Part shown: piece after piece, positions 17,211-24,980 of the stretch
Layout of the letters: each line of letters opens with the position of its first letter
Position numbering within the stretch: the first letter of the stretch is position 1
Assembly (NCBI GenBank): GCA_964433065.1
Contig: CAYSPZ010000015.1
Span: 1-28,245 of the forward strand
DNA length: 28,245 bases
Origin: RGIG3009 sp964433065
GTDB lineage: Bacteria > Bacillota > Clostridia > Oscillospirales > Acutalibacteraceae
Reading direction: 5' to 3'
Notes under the pieces: model-generated
Told to the model about the DNA's origin: nothing
What the model saw: the letters and a program-made list of their open reading frames with translations, nothing else
Databases searched by the model: none
Made by a program: the position numbers and the translations under genes

Positions 17211-18116
17211 ATGGAAAACACCACACGGGTGATCTCTTGCTTAGGCGATAGCGTGACCGAAGGCATGAGCGTCAATCCCAATCAGACCGACGAGCGCAGA
17301 AAAGGATTGCCGTATCCGGCGATCCTGCAACAATTACTCGGTGACGGGTATACCGTTTATAACGCAGGTGACGGCGGCGAACGCACCCATGCCATTATGA
17401 GCCGACAGGGTGCTCTGCGTGTCTATACCAAAGACGAATATCGGTTTGATGTCAGCGAGACTGTTTTGTTGATCGATAAGGGAAAAGGGCGTGGTGTTGC
17501 CACCGCTGAAGGGGTAGAACCCCAGTGGACCGACCCGATGGGTAGGGATATCCCGATTCGCAACGTCACCATTGACGGCGCACCGTACCGTATGGAATTC
17601 ACTCAGTTCAACTGGTCGGATTGCACCTGCGAAACGCGTCTCATTCGCGATAATGCCGATAAAGCGGTCGTGATCCCAAAAGGAACCGAAGTGGAGATCG
17701 AGGTAGCAAAGATCTCCAAAACCAATTACTGTGACATTTACTTTATGGGTTTCAACGGCGGTTACAGTTCCGATGAAGAATTGGTTGCGCAACATAAGCA
17801 AATGATCGACTATCGCGGTAACGATCGGTATCTCATCGTTGCGCGGTGGGGGAACCCGACCACCGTCGAAGCGTTGCGCAAAGCATACGGTGACCACGTT
17901 CTCGTATTGGTCGAATATTGCGCCGCCGGCGGAATGGAAAAGTGCGGTCTCACACCGACCGAACAGGACAAAGACTGTATGCAAAACGGCATCCTGCCGT
18001 ACCCGCTCAAATTACGCGGCGACGAAGACAAAAACGACGTGCATCTGAGCGCCGCCGGATATAAGGTGTTGGCACACGCTTTGTACGAACTCGGACAGAA
18101 AAACGATCTTTGGTGA
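17211..18116 (+). CDS. Leaderless SGNH/GDSL-like hydrolase
   Basis: The product has 301 residues, essentially only the catalytic domain of the stalked lipoproteins on both sides. It has no signal peptide, lipobox or stalk. Block I GDSVTEG has Ser14; NAGDGGE, GFNG and DVHLSAAGY with His278 follow, and it ends NDLW like its paralogs. The insertion between blocks II and III is kept (VTIDGAPYRMEF, AVVIPKGTEVEIEV). AGGGG (17201-17205) is the ribosome site. It is followed after 19 bp by a stalked paralog, so the two are an operon. It probably acts in the cytoplasm on an imported form of the substrate its paralogs meet outside; this is inference. Confidence 0.8.
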   Translation: MENTTRVISCLGDSVTEGMSVNPNQTDERRKGLPYPAILQQLLGDGYTVYNAGDGGERTHAIMSRQGALRVYTKDEYRFDVSETVLLIDKGKGRGVATAEGVEPQWTDPMGRDIPIRNVTIDGAPYRMEFTQFNWSDCTCETRLIRDNADKAVVIPKGTEVEIEVAKISKTNYCDIYFMGFNGGYSSDEELVAQHKQMIDYRGNDRYLIVARWGNPTTVEALRKAYGDHVLVLVEYCAAGGMEKCGLTPTEQDKDCMQNGILPYPLKLRGDEDKNDVHLSAAGYKVLAHALYELGQKNDLW

Positions 18117-18135
18117 TATACAGGAGGACAAAACA

Positions 18136-19485
18136 ATGAAAAAGACAGTTCAAAGATGGATGGCAGTGTTGCTCTGTGCGGTAATGTTGTGCGCGGTTGG
18201 TTGTACCCCGAGCGATGATACGACCGTTACCACTACTACCACCACACAGGAAACGGTGACCACCACGACCACCGAAAGCAGTGTGGTTGCGGATGATACG
18301 ACCACCACGGTGGAAGATGTCACAACGATTGACGACGTGACGTCCACCACCGAAGATAAAGTCGCCGCGACCACGACCATTGTGACCGTTACCACCTCTA
18401 CGGCGGCAACAACGACCACCACAAAAAATAACGTTACCACTACCAAAAACAAGGTAACGACCACGAAAAACAAGATGACTACCACAACAAGCAGCGTTAC
18501 AACCACCAAGAAGAACGTCACCACTACGACGCAGGAAGTGACGACCGCCGCGACCACAACCGCACCGACCACAACGACCACCACCAAGTATAACGGTCCC
18601 GTCCGCGTGATCACCTGTTACGGTGACAGCGTTACCGAAGGTATGGGTGTGAATCAAGAATTCAAGTATCCCACCCAATTGCAGAAACTGCTCGGTGACG
18701 GATATCAGGTACAAAACGCGGGCGACGGCGGCGAAAAGACCCATTCCATTATGGCACGTCAAGGCGCACTCAAAATATACCTGAAAAACGACGTTACCTT
18801 TGCCGCCGGTGAAACGCAGGTGTTGATCGACGAAGGCAACGGACGCGGTGTGGTAAGTAAAGACGGCGTCGAAATGCAATGGACGCCGCCTTACGGACGA
18901 GATCTGCCAATGAACAAGGTGACCATCAACGGTCAAGCGTACGAATTCAAGTTTACCGACCACAACTACGAACAAAACGGTACCTGTAAAACCTATCTTA
19001 CCCGCGAGGCGGGCGGACAGGCGGTCACCCTTGCAAAAGGAACCGAAGTGACGATCAACGTCGCAACGACCTCTAAATCCAACTACTGTGATATCTATCT
19101 GATGGGCTTTAACGGTACCTACGCTGACGTAGACGACCTCATCGCCCAACATAAACAAATGATCGCGTATCGCGGCAACGACAACTACCTGATCATCATT
19201 CCGTTCTTTGACAAGCGTTCCCTCACCGAGATCCAAGCGTTCAAAGACGCGTTCGGCGACCACGCACTCGATTTCTTCGCGTATTCCAAAGATACCAAGA
19301 ATTTTGAAAAAGTGGGATTTACGGTTACGAATCAGGATAGAATGAACATCCAACAAAATACGATGCCGTATCGTTTCAAACTGTACGGCGCGACCCAACA
19401 GTACGACGTACACCTGAGCGCAGACGGCTACACGTTATTGGCTCAAGCCTTGTATGAGCAAGGTCAAAAAGTAAACTTATGGTAA
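18136..19485 (+). CDS. Stalked lipoprotein SGNH/GDSL-like hydrolase, second copy
   Basis: The product has 449 residues. AGGAGG (18122-18127) precedes ATG 18136. The lipoprotein signal ends AVGC with Cys23. The Thr-rich stalk spans about residues 27-153 (KNKVTTTKNK pattern and TTTTTTK). The SGNH domain has GDSVTEG (Ser165), NAGDGGE, GFNG and DVHLSADGY (His426), ending VNLW. It is closest in layout to the 15664 product but its stalk repeat differs, so the stalks evolve faster than the catalytic domains. It is co-transcribed with the leaderless paralog. Enzymatic substrate unknown. Confidence 0.8.
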   Translation: MKKTVQRWMAVLLCAVMLCAVGCTPSDDTTVTTTTTTQETVTTTTTESSVVADDTTTTVEDVTTIDDVTSTTEDKVAATTTIVTVTTSTAATTTTTKNNVTTTKNKVTTTKNKMTTTTSSVTTTKKNVTTTTQEVTTAATTTAPTTTTTTKYNGPVRVITCYGDSVTEGMGVNQEFKYPTQLQKLLGDGYQVQNAGDGGEKTHSIMARQGALKIYLKNDVTFAAGETQVLIDEGNGRGVVSKDGVEMQWTPPYGRDLPMNKVTINGQAYEFKFTDHNYEQNGTCKTYLTREAGGQAVTLAKGTEVTINVATTSKSNYCDIYLMGFNGTYADVDDLIAQHKQMIAYRGNDNYLIIIPFFDKRSLTEIQAFKDAFGDHALDFFAYSKDTKNFEKVGFTVTNQDRMNIQQNTMPYRFKLYGATQQYDVHLSADGYTLLAQALYEQGQKVNLW

Positions 19486-19488
19486 TCA

Positions 19489-19517
19489 AAAAAGCAGAGG
19501 TTTTACCTCTGCTTTTT
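19489..19517 (+). terminator. Rho-independent terminator
   Basis: A 13-bp stem (19489-19501 with 19505-19517) closes a TTT loop and is followed by TTTTTGTTT, directly after the SGNH operon. Confidence 0.9.
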
Positions 19518-19527
19518 GTTTGCTCTC

Positions 19528-19556
19528 TTGCAACTGTCACGCAAATATGGTACAAT
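19528..19556 (+). promoter_or_regulatory. Promoter of the radical SAM gene
   Basis: TTGCAA (19528-19533), 17 bp, TACAAT (19551-19556), 31 bp before the start codon. Confidence 0.75.
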
Positions 19557-19587
19557 GTTTACGATTTTATGAAAGGGGAGAGATACC

Positions 19588-21450
19588 ATGCCGTTTTTAC
19601 CGTTGACCGCCGCAGAAATGCACGAATACGGTTGGGACAGACCGGACTTTGTGCTCATCACCGGTGACGCGTACGTCGACCATCCGTCGTTCGGTACGGC
19701 AATCATTTCCCGTGTACTCGAACACGCAGGTTACCGCGTGTGCATTCTCTCCCAACCGCAGACCGATGCCGACTACCGCCGTTTCGGCACACCGCGACTG
19801 GCATTTTTGATCAACGGCGGTAATATCGACCCGATGGTCGCACACTATACGGCGGCAAAAAAACGTCGCAGTGACGATGCCTATACGGCGGGCGGCAAAT
19901 CGGGTAAACGTCCCGACCGCGCCACAATCGTGTATTCAAAAACGGTTCGCCGCCTGTTCGGCGATATCCCGATCGCCATCGGCGGTCTGGAAGCCTCCCT
20001 GCGCCGTTTTGCGCATTACGATTACTGGGACGATCGGATTCGCCCGTCCATCTTGCTGGACGCACAAGCCGATTTGCTTATGTACGGTATGGGCGAAAAA
20101 CACATCGTCGAGATCGCCGACCGTTTAAACAACGGGGAAGAGGTCAGCACCCTCACCGATATCCGCGGTACGTGTTACGCGGTCAAGACCCGCGATTATA
20201 CCCCGATGCCGGTCAAAGAATGTCCCACTTTTGAAGCGGTCAGCGAACCGACCGAACAAGGCAAACGCCTGTATGCCCGTTCCTGCCGTATCCAACAGGA
20301 AGAACACGATGCCGTGCGCGGTAAAACGGTCATTCAACGACACGGCGACCGTATCGTCGTACAAAACCCGCCGATGCCGCCGCTCACAATGGATGAGATG
20401 GACGCGGTGTACGCGCTTCCCTTTATGCGTACCTACCACCCGTCTTACGAGGCGGAGGGCGGTGTCCCCGCCATCGAAGAGGTCAAATTCTCCATCATTC
20501 ATAATCGCGGCTGTTACGGCGCGTGTAACTTCTGTTCACTCGCCTACCATCAGGGCAGACAGATCACCTGCCGCAGTCATCAGTCGGTGGTGGATGAAGC
20601 GGTGACCATCACCCAAATGCCCGATTTCAAAGGCTATATCCACGACATCGGCGGCCCGACCGCCAACTTCCGCGCCCCCTCCTGCGAGAAACAATTGAAA
20701 CACGGATTGTGTCCCGATAAAAAATGTCTGGCACTCGCCAAATGCCCTGCCGTCCGCGTGGATCACAGCGATTACCTCACTTTACTTCGCCGTTTGCGTA
20801 AACTGCCGAAGGTCAAAAAGGTGTTCGTGCGTTCGGGGATCCGTTTTGATTATCTCATCGCCGACCCCGACGAAACCTTTTTCAAAGAACTGGTCGAACA
20901 CCACGTCAGCGGTCAGTTGAAAGTAGCGCCCGAACATTGTTCCGCAAACGTCTTAAAACGAATGGGGAAACCGAATATCGAGGTGTATAATCGGTTCAAA
21001 AAACGGTTTTACGAACTGACCGCTAAGGTCGGTAAACAACAGTTTTTAGTACCGTATCTGATGTCCTCCCATCCCGGCAGCACCTTGAACGAAGCCATCG
21101 AATTGGCACTTTTCCTAAAAAAAGAAGGACTCCGTCCCGAACAGGTGCAGGATTTCTACCCCACACCGGGAACGGTGTCCACCTGTATGTTCTATACGGG
21201 ACTCGATCCGTATACGATGGAAGAGGTGTACGTACCGCGTACCCCGAAAGAAAAAGCACAACAACGCGCGTTACTGCAATACTTCCGTCCCGAAAATCGT
21301 GCCCTTGTGTTACAAGCATTGCGCGCCGCGGGTCGTACCGACATGATCGGCAACGGGAAAGGGTGTCTGGTCCCGCCGGAACCGTCGTCATCTTCCAATA
21401 CCCGCAAACCGAAAAAGCAACAAAAATTGCAACACAAGCACAAGCGGTAA
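19588..21450 (+). CDS. ygiQ: YgiQ family radical SAM protein
   Basis: The product has 620 residues, the usual size for YgiQ (UPF0313). It opens FLPLTAAEMHEYGWDRPDF, typical of the family. The N-terminal half has a B12-binding-like fold with IGGLEASLRRFAHYDYWDD. The radical SAM 4Fe-4S motif is CYGACNFC with Cys309, Cys313 and Cys316, followed by a SAM-binding barrel and a C-terminal part with EQVQDFYPTPGT. The tail is basic and low complexity (KKQQKLQHKHKR). The reaction is not established for the family. AAAGGGGAG lies just upstream. The last 63 bases overlap the 3' end of a convergent gene. Confidence 0.92.
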   Translation: MPFLPLTAAEMHEYGWDRPDFVLITGDAYVDHPSFGTAIISRVLEHAGYRVCILSQPQTDADYRRFGTPRLAFLINGGNIDPMVAHYTAAKKRRSDDAYTAGGKSGKRPDRATIVYSKTVRRLFGDIPIAIGGLEASLRRFAHYDYWDDRIRPSILLDAQADLLMYGMGEKHIVEIADRLNNGEEVSTLTDIRGTCYAVKTRDYTPMPVKECPTFEAVSEPTEQGKRLYARSCRIQQEEHDAVRGKTVIQRHGDRIVVQNPPMPPLTMDEMDAVYALPFMRTYHPSYEAEGGVPAIEEVKFSIIHNRGCYGACNFCSLAYHQGRQITCRSHQSVVDEAVTITQMPDFKGYIHDIGGPTANFRAPSCEKQLKHGLCPDKKCLALAKCPAVRVDHSDYLTLLRRLRKLPKVKKVFVRSGIRFDYLIADPDETFFKELVEHHVSGQLKVAPEHCSANVLKRMGKPNIEVYNRFKKRFYELTAKVGKQQFLVPYLMSSHPGSTLNEAIELALFLKKEGLRPEQVQDFYPTPGTVSTCMFYTGLDPYTMEEVYVPRTPKEKAQQRALLQYFRPENRALVLQALRAAGRTDMIGNGKGCLVPPEPSSSSNTRKPKKQQKLQHKHKR

Positions 21451-21657
21451 CCCGATCATAAACCGTTTGTGGCGGGTCTTGTGACGGATGAGATACATCG
21501 TTGCATACATGGCAAGCGCACCGCCGATGACAGCGATGCCGAACAGGGTACGTTCGGCGATCCGCCGTTTATTGTGTTGCGCCGCCCATTTATCGTACAC
21601 GGTCGCGATAACCGCAACGACGGAAATACCGATACCGTATATCCAAAACCATTCCAT
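21388..21657 (-). CDS. DUF1294 family small membrane protein
   Basis: The product has 89 residues. It shows the DUF1294 pattern: an N-terminal transmembrane helix, then VYDKWAAQHNKRRIAE, a second helix with GGALAMYATMYL, RHKTRHKRF, and a third hydrophobic helix. The ribosome site AAGGTGAT (minus strand, 21662-21669) gives good spacing. The function of the family is unknown; it is an inner-membrane protein. Its last 20 codons and stop run into the 3' end of the ygiQ gene on the other strand, and the basic tail of that protein is encoded across the same DNA. Confidence 0.85.
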   Translation of the reverse strand: MEWFWIYGIGISVVAVIATVYDKWAAQHNKRRIAERTLFGIAVIGGALAMYATMYLIRHKTRHKRFMIGLPLVLVLQFLLLFRFAGIGR

Positions 21658-21679
21658 AATATCACCTTACCCTTGATTT

Positions 21680-21728
21680 TTGTAAACGGGTATGTTACCA
21701 TATTATACAAGAAACGCAAAGGAGTCAA
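21680..21728. promoter_or_regulatory. Overlapping divergent promoters
   Basis: In the 75-bp gap between the DUF1294 gene and the glucokinase, the minus strand has TTGACT (21723-21728), 15 bp and TATAAT (21702-21707). The plus strand has TTGTAA (21680-21685), 17 bp and TTATAC (21703-21708). The two -10 boxes share the same bases, so the two promoters should compete. The plus-strand assignment is weaker. Confidence 0.5.
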
Positions 21729-21732
21729 GACT

Positions 21733-22677
21733 ATGTATACCATCGGAATCGATTTAGGCGGAACCAATATCGTGGCAGGTGTCGTAGACGACGCAGGTAA
21801 GATCGTCGCCACTGCCCGTTGCAAAACCAATATGCCCCGACCGGTCGTCGAGATCATCGACGATATGGCGGCTATGTGCCGTGAAGCGGTCAAAAAAGCA
21901 GGTCTCGCGATGACCGATATTCACCATGTCGGTGTCGGTTGCCCCGGCTCGTGCAACACCGAGACCGGCGAAGTGGAATATTCCAACAATCTCGGGTTTG
22001 CCAATACCAAAGTCGGTCCGATGTTGACCGAACGGTTAAATATGCCCGCATACGTAGAAAATGACGCGAATGCCGCCGCACTCGGTGAGGCGAAAGCCGG
22101 TGCCGCCAAAGGCGCACGTTCCTGCGTGTGTATCACACTCGGTACCGGTGTCGGCGGCGGTGTGATCGATAACGGCGCGATCTTACGCGGCTTCAACTAC
22201 AACGGCGGTGAACTCGGTCATACCGTGATGATCATGGACGGTGAACCTTGCTCCTGCGGTCGAAACGGATGCTGGGAAGCCTACGCTTCCGCCACCGCTC
22301 TGATCCGCCAGACCCGCGCGGCTATGGTCGCACACCCCGAAAGCAGTATGTGGAAACTGGTATCGGATATCGACGCAGTCAACGGTCTTACCGCGTTTGA
22401 CGGTATGCGTGCGGGCGACGCGGTCGCCGCCGCGGTCGTGCAACGTTACGCCGAATACATCGCTTGCGGTCTGACCAACATCATCAACATCTTCCAACCC
22501 GAAGTGTTGTGCATCGGCGGCGGTGTCAGCAAAGAAGGCGAAACCTTACTTGCCCCTATTCGCACGGTGGTTGAACGTGAGCGGTACAGTAAAAACACCA
22601 ACCTCCAGACCCGCATTTGCGCTGCAACACTCGGCAACGATGCGGGTATCATCGGTGCCGCATTTCTCGGCAGATAA
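21733..22677 (+). CDS. glcK: ROK family glucokinase
   Basis: The product has 314 residues. ATG 21733 follows AAAGGAG (21718-21724); the frame is open further upstream but that part lies within the promoter and the divergent gene. The N-terminal phosphate-binding motif is GIDLGGTN, the catalytic base is Asp111 in ENDANAAALGE, and the zinc motif CSCGRNGC (Cys173, Cys175, Cys180) marks the ROK family. LGTGVGGG is the second phosphate loop. The likely reaction is ATP-dependent phosphorylation of glucose to glucose 6-phosphate in the cytoplasm. Another hexose substrate within the ROK family is possible. Confidence 0.9.
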   Translation: MYTIGIDLGGTNIVAGVVDDAGKIVATARCKTNMPRPVVEIIDDMAAMCREAVKKAGLAMTDIHHVGVGCPGSCNTETGEVEYSNNLGFANTKVGPMLTERLNMPAYVENDANAAALGEAKAGAAKGARSCVCITLGTGVGGGVIDNGAILRGFNYNGGELGHTVMIMDGEPCSCGRNGCWEAYASATALIRQTRAAMVAHPESSMWKLVSDIDAVNGLTAFDGMRAGDAVAAAVVQRYAEYIACGLTNIINIFQPEVLCIGGGVSKEGETLLAPIRTVVERERYSKNTNLQTRICAATLGNDAGIIGAAFLGR

Positions 22678-22684
22678 TTGAAAC

Positions 22685-22718
22685 GCAGGAAGCAACACAT
22701 TGCTTCCTGCATTTTTTT
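22685..22718 (+). terminator. Rho-independent terminator of the glucokinase gene
   Basis: An 11-bp stem (22685-22695 with 22700-22710) closes a CACA loop and is followed by seven T. The stop codon of the convergent Fe-S gene overlaps the T tract, so the hairpin also lies just past that gene's end. Confidence 0.9.
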
Positions 22719-23409
22719 ACTCTAAGATCTGCCCGTCGGTCGAGATGGTTACCACGTGACACGGAATCGCCTTCCCACTTGCGTTTATTGCGCGTTTTAC
22801 CGCGTTTTCAATGCCACCGCAACACGGAACCTCCATACGCAACACCATCACGCTTTTGATGGTATTAAAGGTAAATATCTCGGTCAACTTCTCGGCATAA
22901 TCTCCCTCGTCCAGTTTCGGACACCCGATCAGGGTGATACGATCCCGCATAAACCGTCTGTGAAAATCCCCGTACGCAAATGCCGTACAATCGGCGGCAA
23001 TGAGCAGATGAGCATTGTTCAGATACGGCGCGTGGATCGGCACCAGTTTCAGTTGACACGGCCATTGGTTTAACCTGCTGGGAATCTCTTCGTAACGGGC
23101 GGTCGGCTCGGCAACGTCGCGACGGATCGCACGCGCACGCGTACCGGGACATCCGCATGGGAGAGGTGTAATCGTCTGTTTTGCCCGTTCCACCGCTTCG
23201 TGATCGTAAGCGGGTGCTTCCCGTTCTTCAAAGGAGATAGCACCCGTCGGACAAGCGGGTAAACAATCCCCCAACCCGTCGCAATAATCTTCCCGCGTCA
23301 ATACCGCTTTCCCGTCTATCATTTCGATCGCGCCTTCGTGACATGCCGCCGCACACGCGCCGCATCCGTTACACTTCTCTCGGTCGATCTTGATAATTTT
23401 TCGTATCAT
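22717..23409 (-). CDS. Ferredoxin-type 4Fe-4S protein with C-terminal domain
   Basis: The product has 230 residues, starting MIRKIIKI at 23409 after GGAGGT on the minus strand. Cluster motif I is CxxCxxCxxxC (Cys13, 16, 19, 23). Motif II is CDGLGDCLPACP (Cys43, 49, 53), where one expected Cys is Leu. The C-terminal part has further Cys in PCGCPG, WPCQ, LIAADCTAFAYGDFH, IGCPKLDEGDY and EVPCCGG. Proteins of this type occur beside Crp/Fnr regulators, often with the hybrid cluster protein Hcp (general knowledge); no hcp gene is in this window. It is probably an electron-transfer or Fe-S accessory protein in redox/nitrosative stress. It is divergent from the regulator at 23500 and likely its target. 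Confidence 0.85.
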   Translation of the reverse strand: MIRKIIKIDREKCNGCGACAAACHEGAIEMIDGKAVLTREDYCDGLGDCLPACPTGAISFEEREAPAYDHEAVERAKQTITPLPCGCPGTRARAIRRDVAEPTARYEEIPSRLNQWPCQLKLVPIHAPYLNNAHLLIAADCTAFAYGDFHRRFMRDRITLIGCPKLDEGDYAEKLTEIFTFNTIKSVMVLRMEVPCCGGIENAVKRAINASGKAIPCHVVTISTDGQILE

Positions 23410-23426
23410 ATTCTGTACCTCCGCTC

Positions 23427-23483
23427 TTGATTTTTCAACAAAAGTATAGTACAATACGAGCAAAAGGTATGTTGAATTTTCAA
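23427..23483. promoter_or_regulatory. Divergent promoters with two Crp/Fnr-like palindromes
   Basis: Box I TTGATTTTTCAA (23427-23438) and box II TTGAATTTTCAA (23472-23483) have centres 45 bp apart and both continue with CAAA. On the plus strand TTGATT (23427-23432), 17 bp, TACAAT (23450-23455) is a promoter for the regulator, and box I covers its -35. On the minus strand the -10 TATACT (23443-23448) has no good -35; with the start of transcription near 23436, box II is centred at -41.5, the class II activator position. Box I would then lie over the minus-strand start. Confidence 0.7.
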
Positions 23484-23499
23484 CAAAGCGGAGAAATGT

Positions 23500-24165
23500 A
23501 TGAAAAAATATTTGGAAATTTTAAAACGTTGCCCACTGTTTGATAACATCACGGAAGAGGACCTTTTGCGCATTTTGGGTTGCCTTGACGCTAAGGTGGT
23601 GGAGTTTGACAAAAAATACACCGTCTTTACTGAGGGAACCCCTGCCCGCTATGTTGGGATCGTGTTGTCCGGTTCGGTGCAGGTGACACAGATCGACTAT
23701 TACGGTAACCGCAGTATTCTCAGCAATTTGAGCACGGGCGAATTGTTCGGCGAAGCGTTCGCTTGTGCCGCCGTTTCGTCCTTGCCTGTATCGGTGATTG
23801 CCACCGAACCGAGCGTGATAATGCTCATCGAATGTGACCGCATCTTACACACCTGTCGCAACGGGTGCAGTTTTCACCATCAGTTGATCTACAATTTGAT
23901 GAAGGATCTGGCAACCAAAACCATCCTGTTCCATCAGCGGGCACAGATCATTTCCAAACGCACCACCCGCGAAAAACTGTTGACCTACCTGTCCACCTAC
24001 GCGAAAGAAGTCGGCAGTAACCGTTTCGAGATCCCGTTCGACCGTCAGGAACTTGCGGATTATCTGGAAGTGGATCGCAGCGGTCTGTCGATGGAGATCA
24101 GTAAACTGCGGGGCGAAGGCGTGCTGGAAAGCCACCGCAAAAAATTCCGCTTATTAGGAGGTTGA
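23500..24165 (+). CDS. Crp/Fnr family transcriptional regulator
   Basis: The product has 221 residues. A cyclic-nucleotide-binding-type beta-roll (about 10-120; GIVLSGSVQVTQIDYYGNR, GELFGEAF) is joined by a long dimer helix (~125-155) to a winged HTH (DRQELADYLEVDRSGLSMEI, from residue 181). The N-terminal Cys cluster of E. coli FNR is absent; Cys at 11, 28 and later positions could still hold a cofactor but that is unproven. GGAG at 23490-23493 supports the start. It is divergent from the Fe-S gene across a 90-bp gap with two matching palindromes, so it probably activates that gene and represses its own. Its stop overlaps the region just before the ZIP transporter start. Confidence 0.88.
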   Translation: MKKYLEILKRCPLFDNITEEDLLRILGCLDAKVVEFDKKYTVFTEGTPARYVGIVLSGSVQVTQIDYYGNRSILSNLSTGELFGEAFACAAVSSLPVSVIATEPSVIMLIECDRILHTCRNGCSFHHQLIYNLMKDLATKTILFHQRAQIISKRTTREKLLTYLSTYAKEVGSNRFEIPFDRQELADYLEVDRSGLSMEISKLRGEGVLESHRKKFRLLGG

Positions 24166-24170
24166 TAATC

Positions 24171-24932
24171 GTGAAAATGGTACTGTTAACGGCACTCGGT
24201 GTCGGCGGCGCGACCGTCATAGGCGCACTGCTCGGATTTATCTTCAAAAAACCGTCCCATAAATTCAACGATATCGTCCTGTCCTTTGCGGCGGGTGTGA
24301 TGTTGGCGGCGGCGGTTGTCGGTCTTATCATACCGTCACTGGAATACGGCACGGGTATCGAGTCACTCGCGATTACCGTCGTCGGCATTTTCTGCGGTGC
24401 GCTGTGCTTGAACGTGATCGATAAAGCGGTGCCGCACCTACATAAACTGACCGGAGTGGAAGGGGAAACACACCCCGAATCCGCCGCCAAACTCAACAAG
24501 GTGTTACTGTTCGTTATCGCGATCGCGATCCATAACCTACCCGAAGGGATCGCCGCAGGCGTAAGTTTCGGCGGTGATGACATCGGTCACGCGATCACCG
24601 TTGCGGGCGGTATCGCGTTGCAGAATATCCCCGAAGGAATGGTCATTATCGGCCCGATGATCGCATCGGGTATCCGTCCTGTCCGCACCTTTCTCATTGC
24701 ACTTGCCACCGGTGTGGTGGAAGTGATCGGTACTTTGATCGGCTATTTTGCCGTCACCGTTTCCACCGCCGTGTTACCGTTTGCACTCGCCTTTGCGGGC
24801 GGCACGATGCTCTACGTCATCAGTGACGAGATGATCCCCGAAACCCACGCTCACGGCAACGAACGCGGCGCAACCTACACCCTGTTGCTCGGCTTTTCAC
24901 TGATGTTGGCGTTTGATTTCTTATTAGGTTGA
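24171..24932 (+). CDS. ZIP family divalent metal transporter
   Basis: The product has 253 residues. GTG 24171 is preferred, nine bases after AGGAGG (24156-24161); a TTG at 24162 overlaps the previous stop and abuts the ribosome site. About eight transmembrane helices are visible. The metal-site motifs are HNLPEG (His121) in TM4 and QNIPEG (Gln151) in TM5, as in ZupT/GufA-type ZIPs. The likely substrate is zinc, perhaps iron or manganese, imported across the cytoplasmic membrane. It is co-transcribed with the Crp/Fnr gene (5-bp gap), which suggests metal supply linked to the redox response; this is inference. Confidence 0.9.
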   Translation: MKMVLLTALGVGGATVIGALLGFIFKKPSHKFNDIVLSFAAGVMLAAAVVGLIIPSLEYGTGIESLAITVVGIFCGALCLNVIDKAVPHLHKLTGVEGETHPESAAKLNKVLLFVIAIAIHNLPEGIAAGVSFGGDDIGHAITVAGGIALQNIPEGMVIIGPMIASGIRPVRTFLIALATGVVEVIGTLIGYFAVTVSTAVLPFALAFAGGTMLYVISDEMIPETHAHGNERGATYTLLLGFSLMLAFDFLLG

Positions 24933-24943
24933 TTCCATACATA

Positions 24944-24979
24944 AACAAAACTGCGATGTTACAACATCGCAGTTTTGTT
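24944..24979. terminator. Bidirectional terminator
   Basis: 24944-24960 is complementary to 24963-24979 (about 15 bp usable, six-base loop). The arms end in AACAAAA and TTTTGTT, so it works for the ZIP gene on the plus strand and for the GH78 gene on the minus strand, whose stop is two bases away. Confidence 0.88.
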
Positions 24980-24980
24980 G

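Noticed and set aside
17334..17984. 216-residue minus-strand frame opposite the leaderless SGNH gene
   Set aside because: Shadow of the coding strand, which has catalytic motifs, promoter and ribosome site.
19588..21450. Radical SAM enzyme as maturase for the small peptide at 5816
   Set aside because: It is a full-length YgiQ family member with its own promoter 14 kb away and no peptide-modifying (SPASM) hallmarks.
21469..21732. N-terminal extension of the glucokinase frame
   Set aside because: It crosses the divergent promoters and the DUF1294 gene; ROK proteins start at the GIDLGGT strand.
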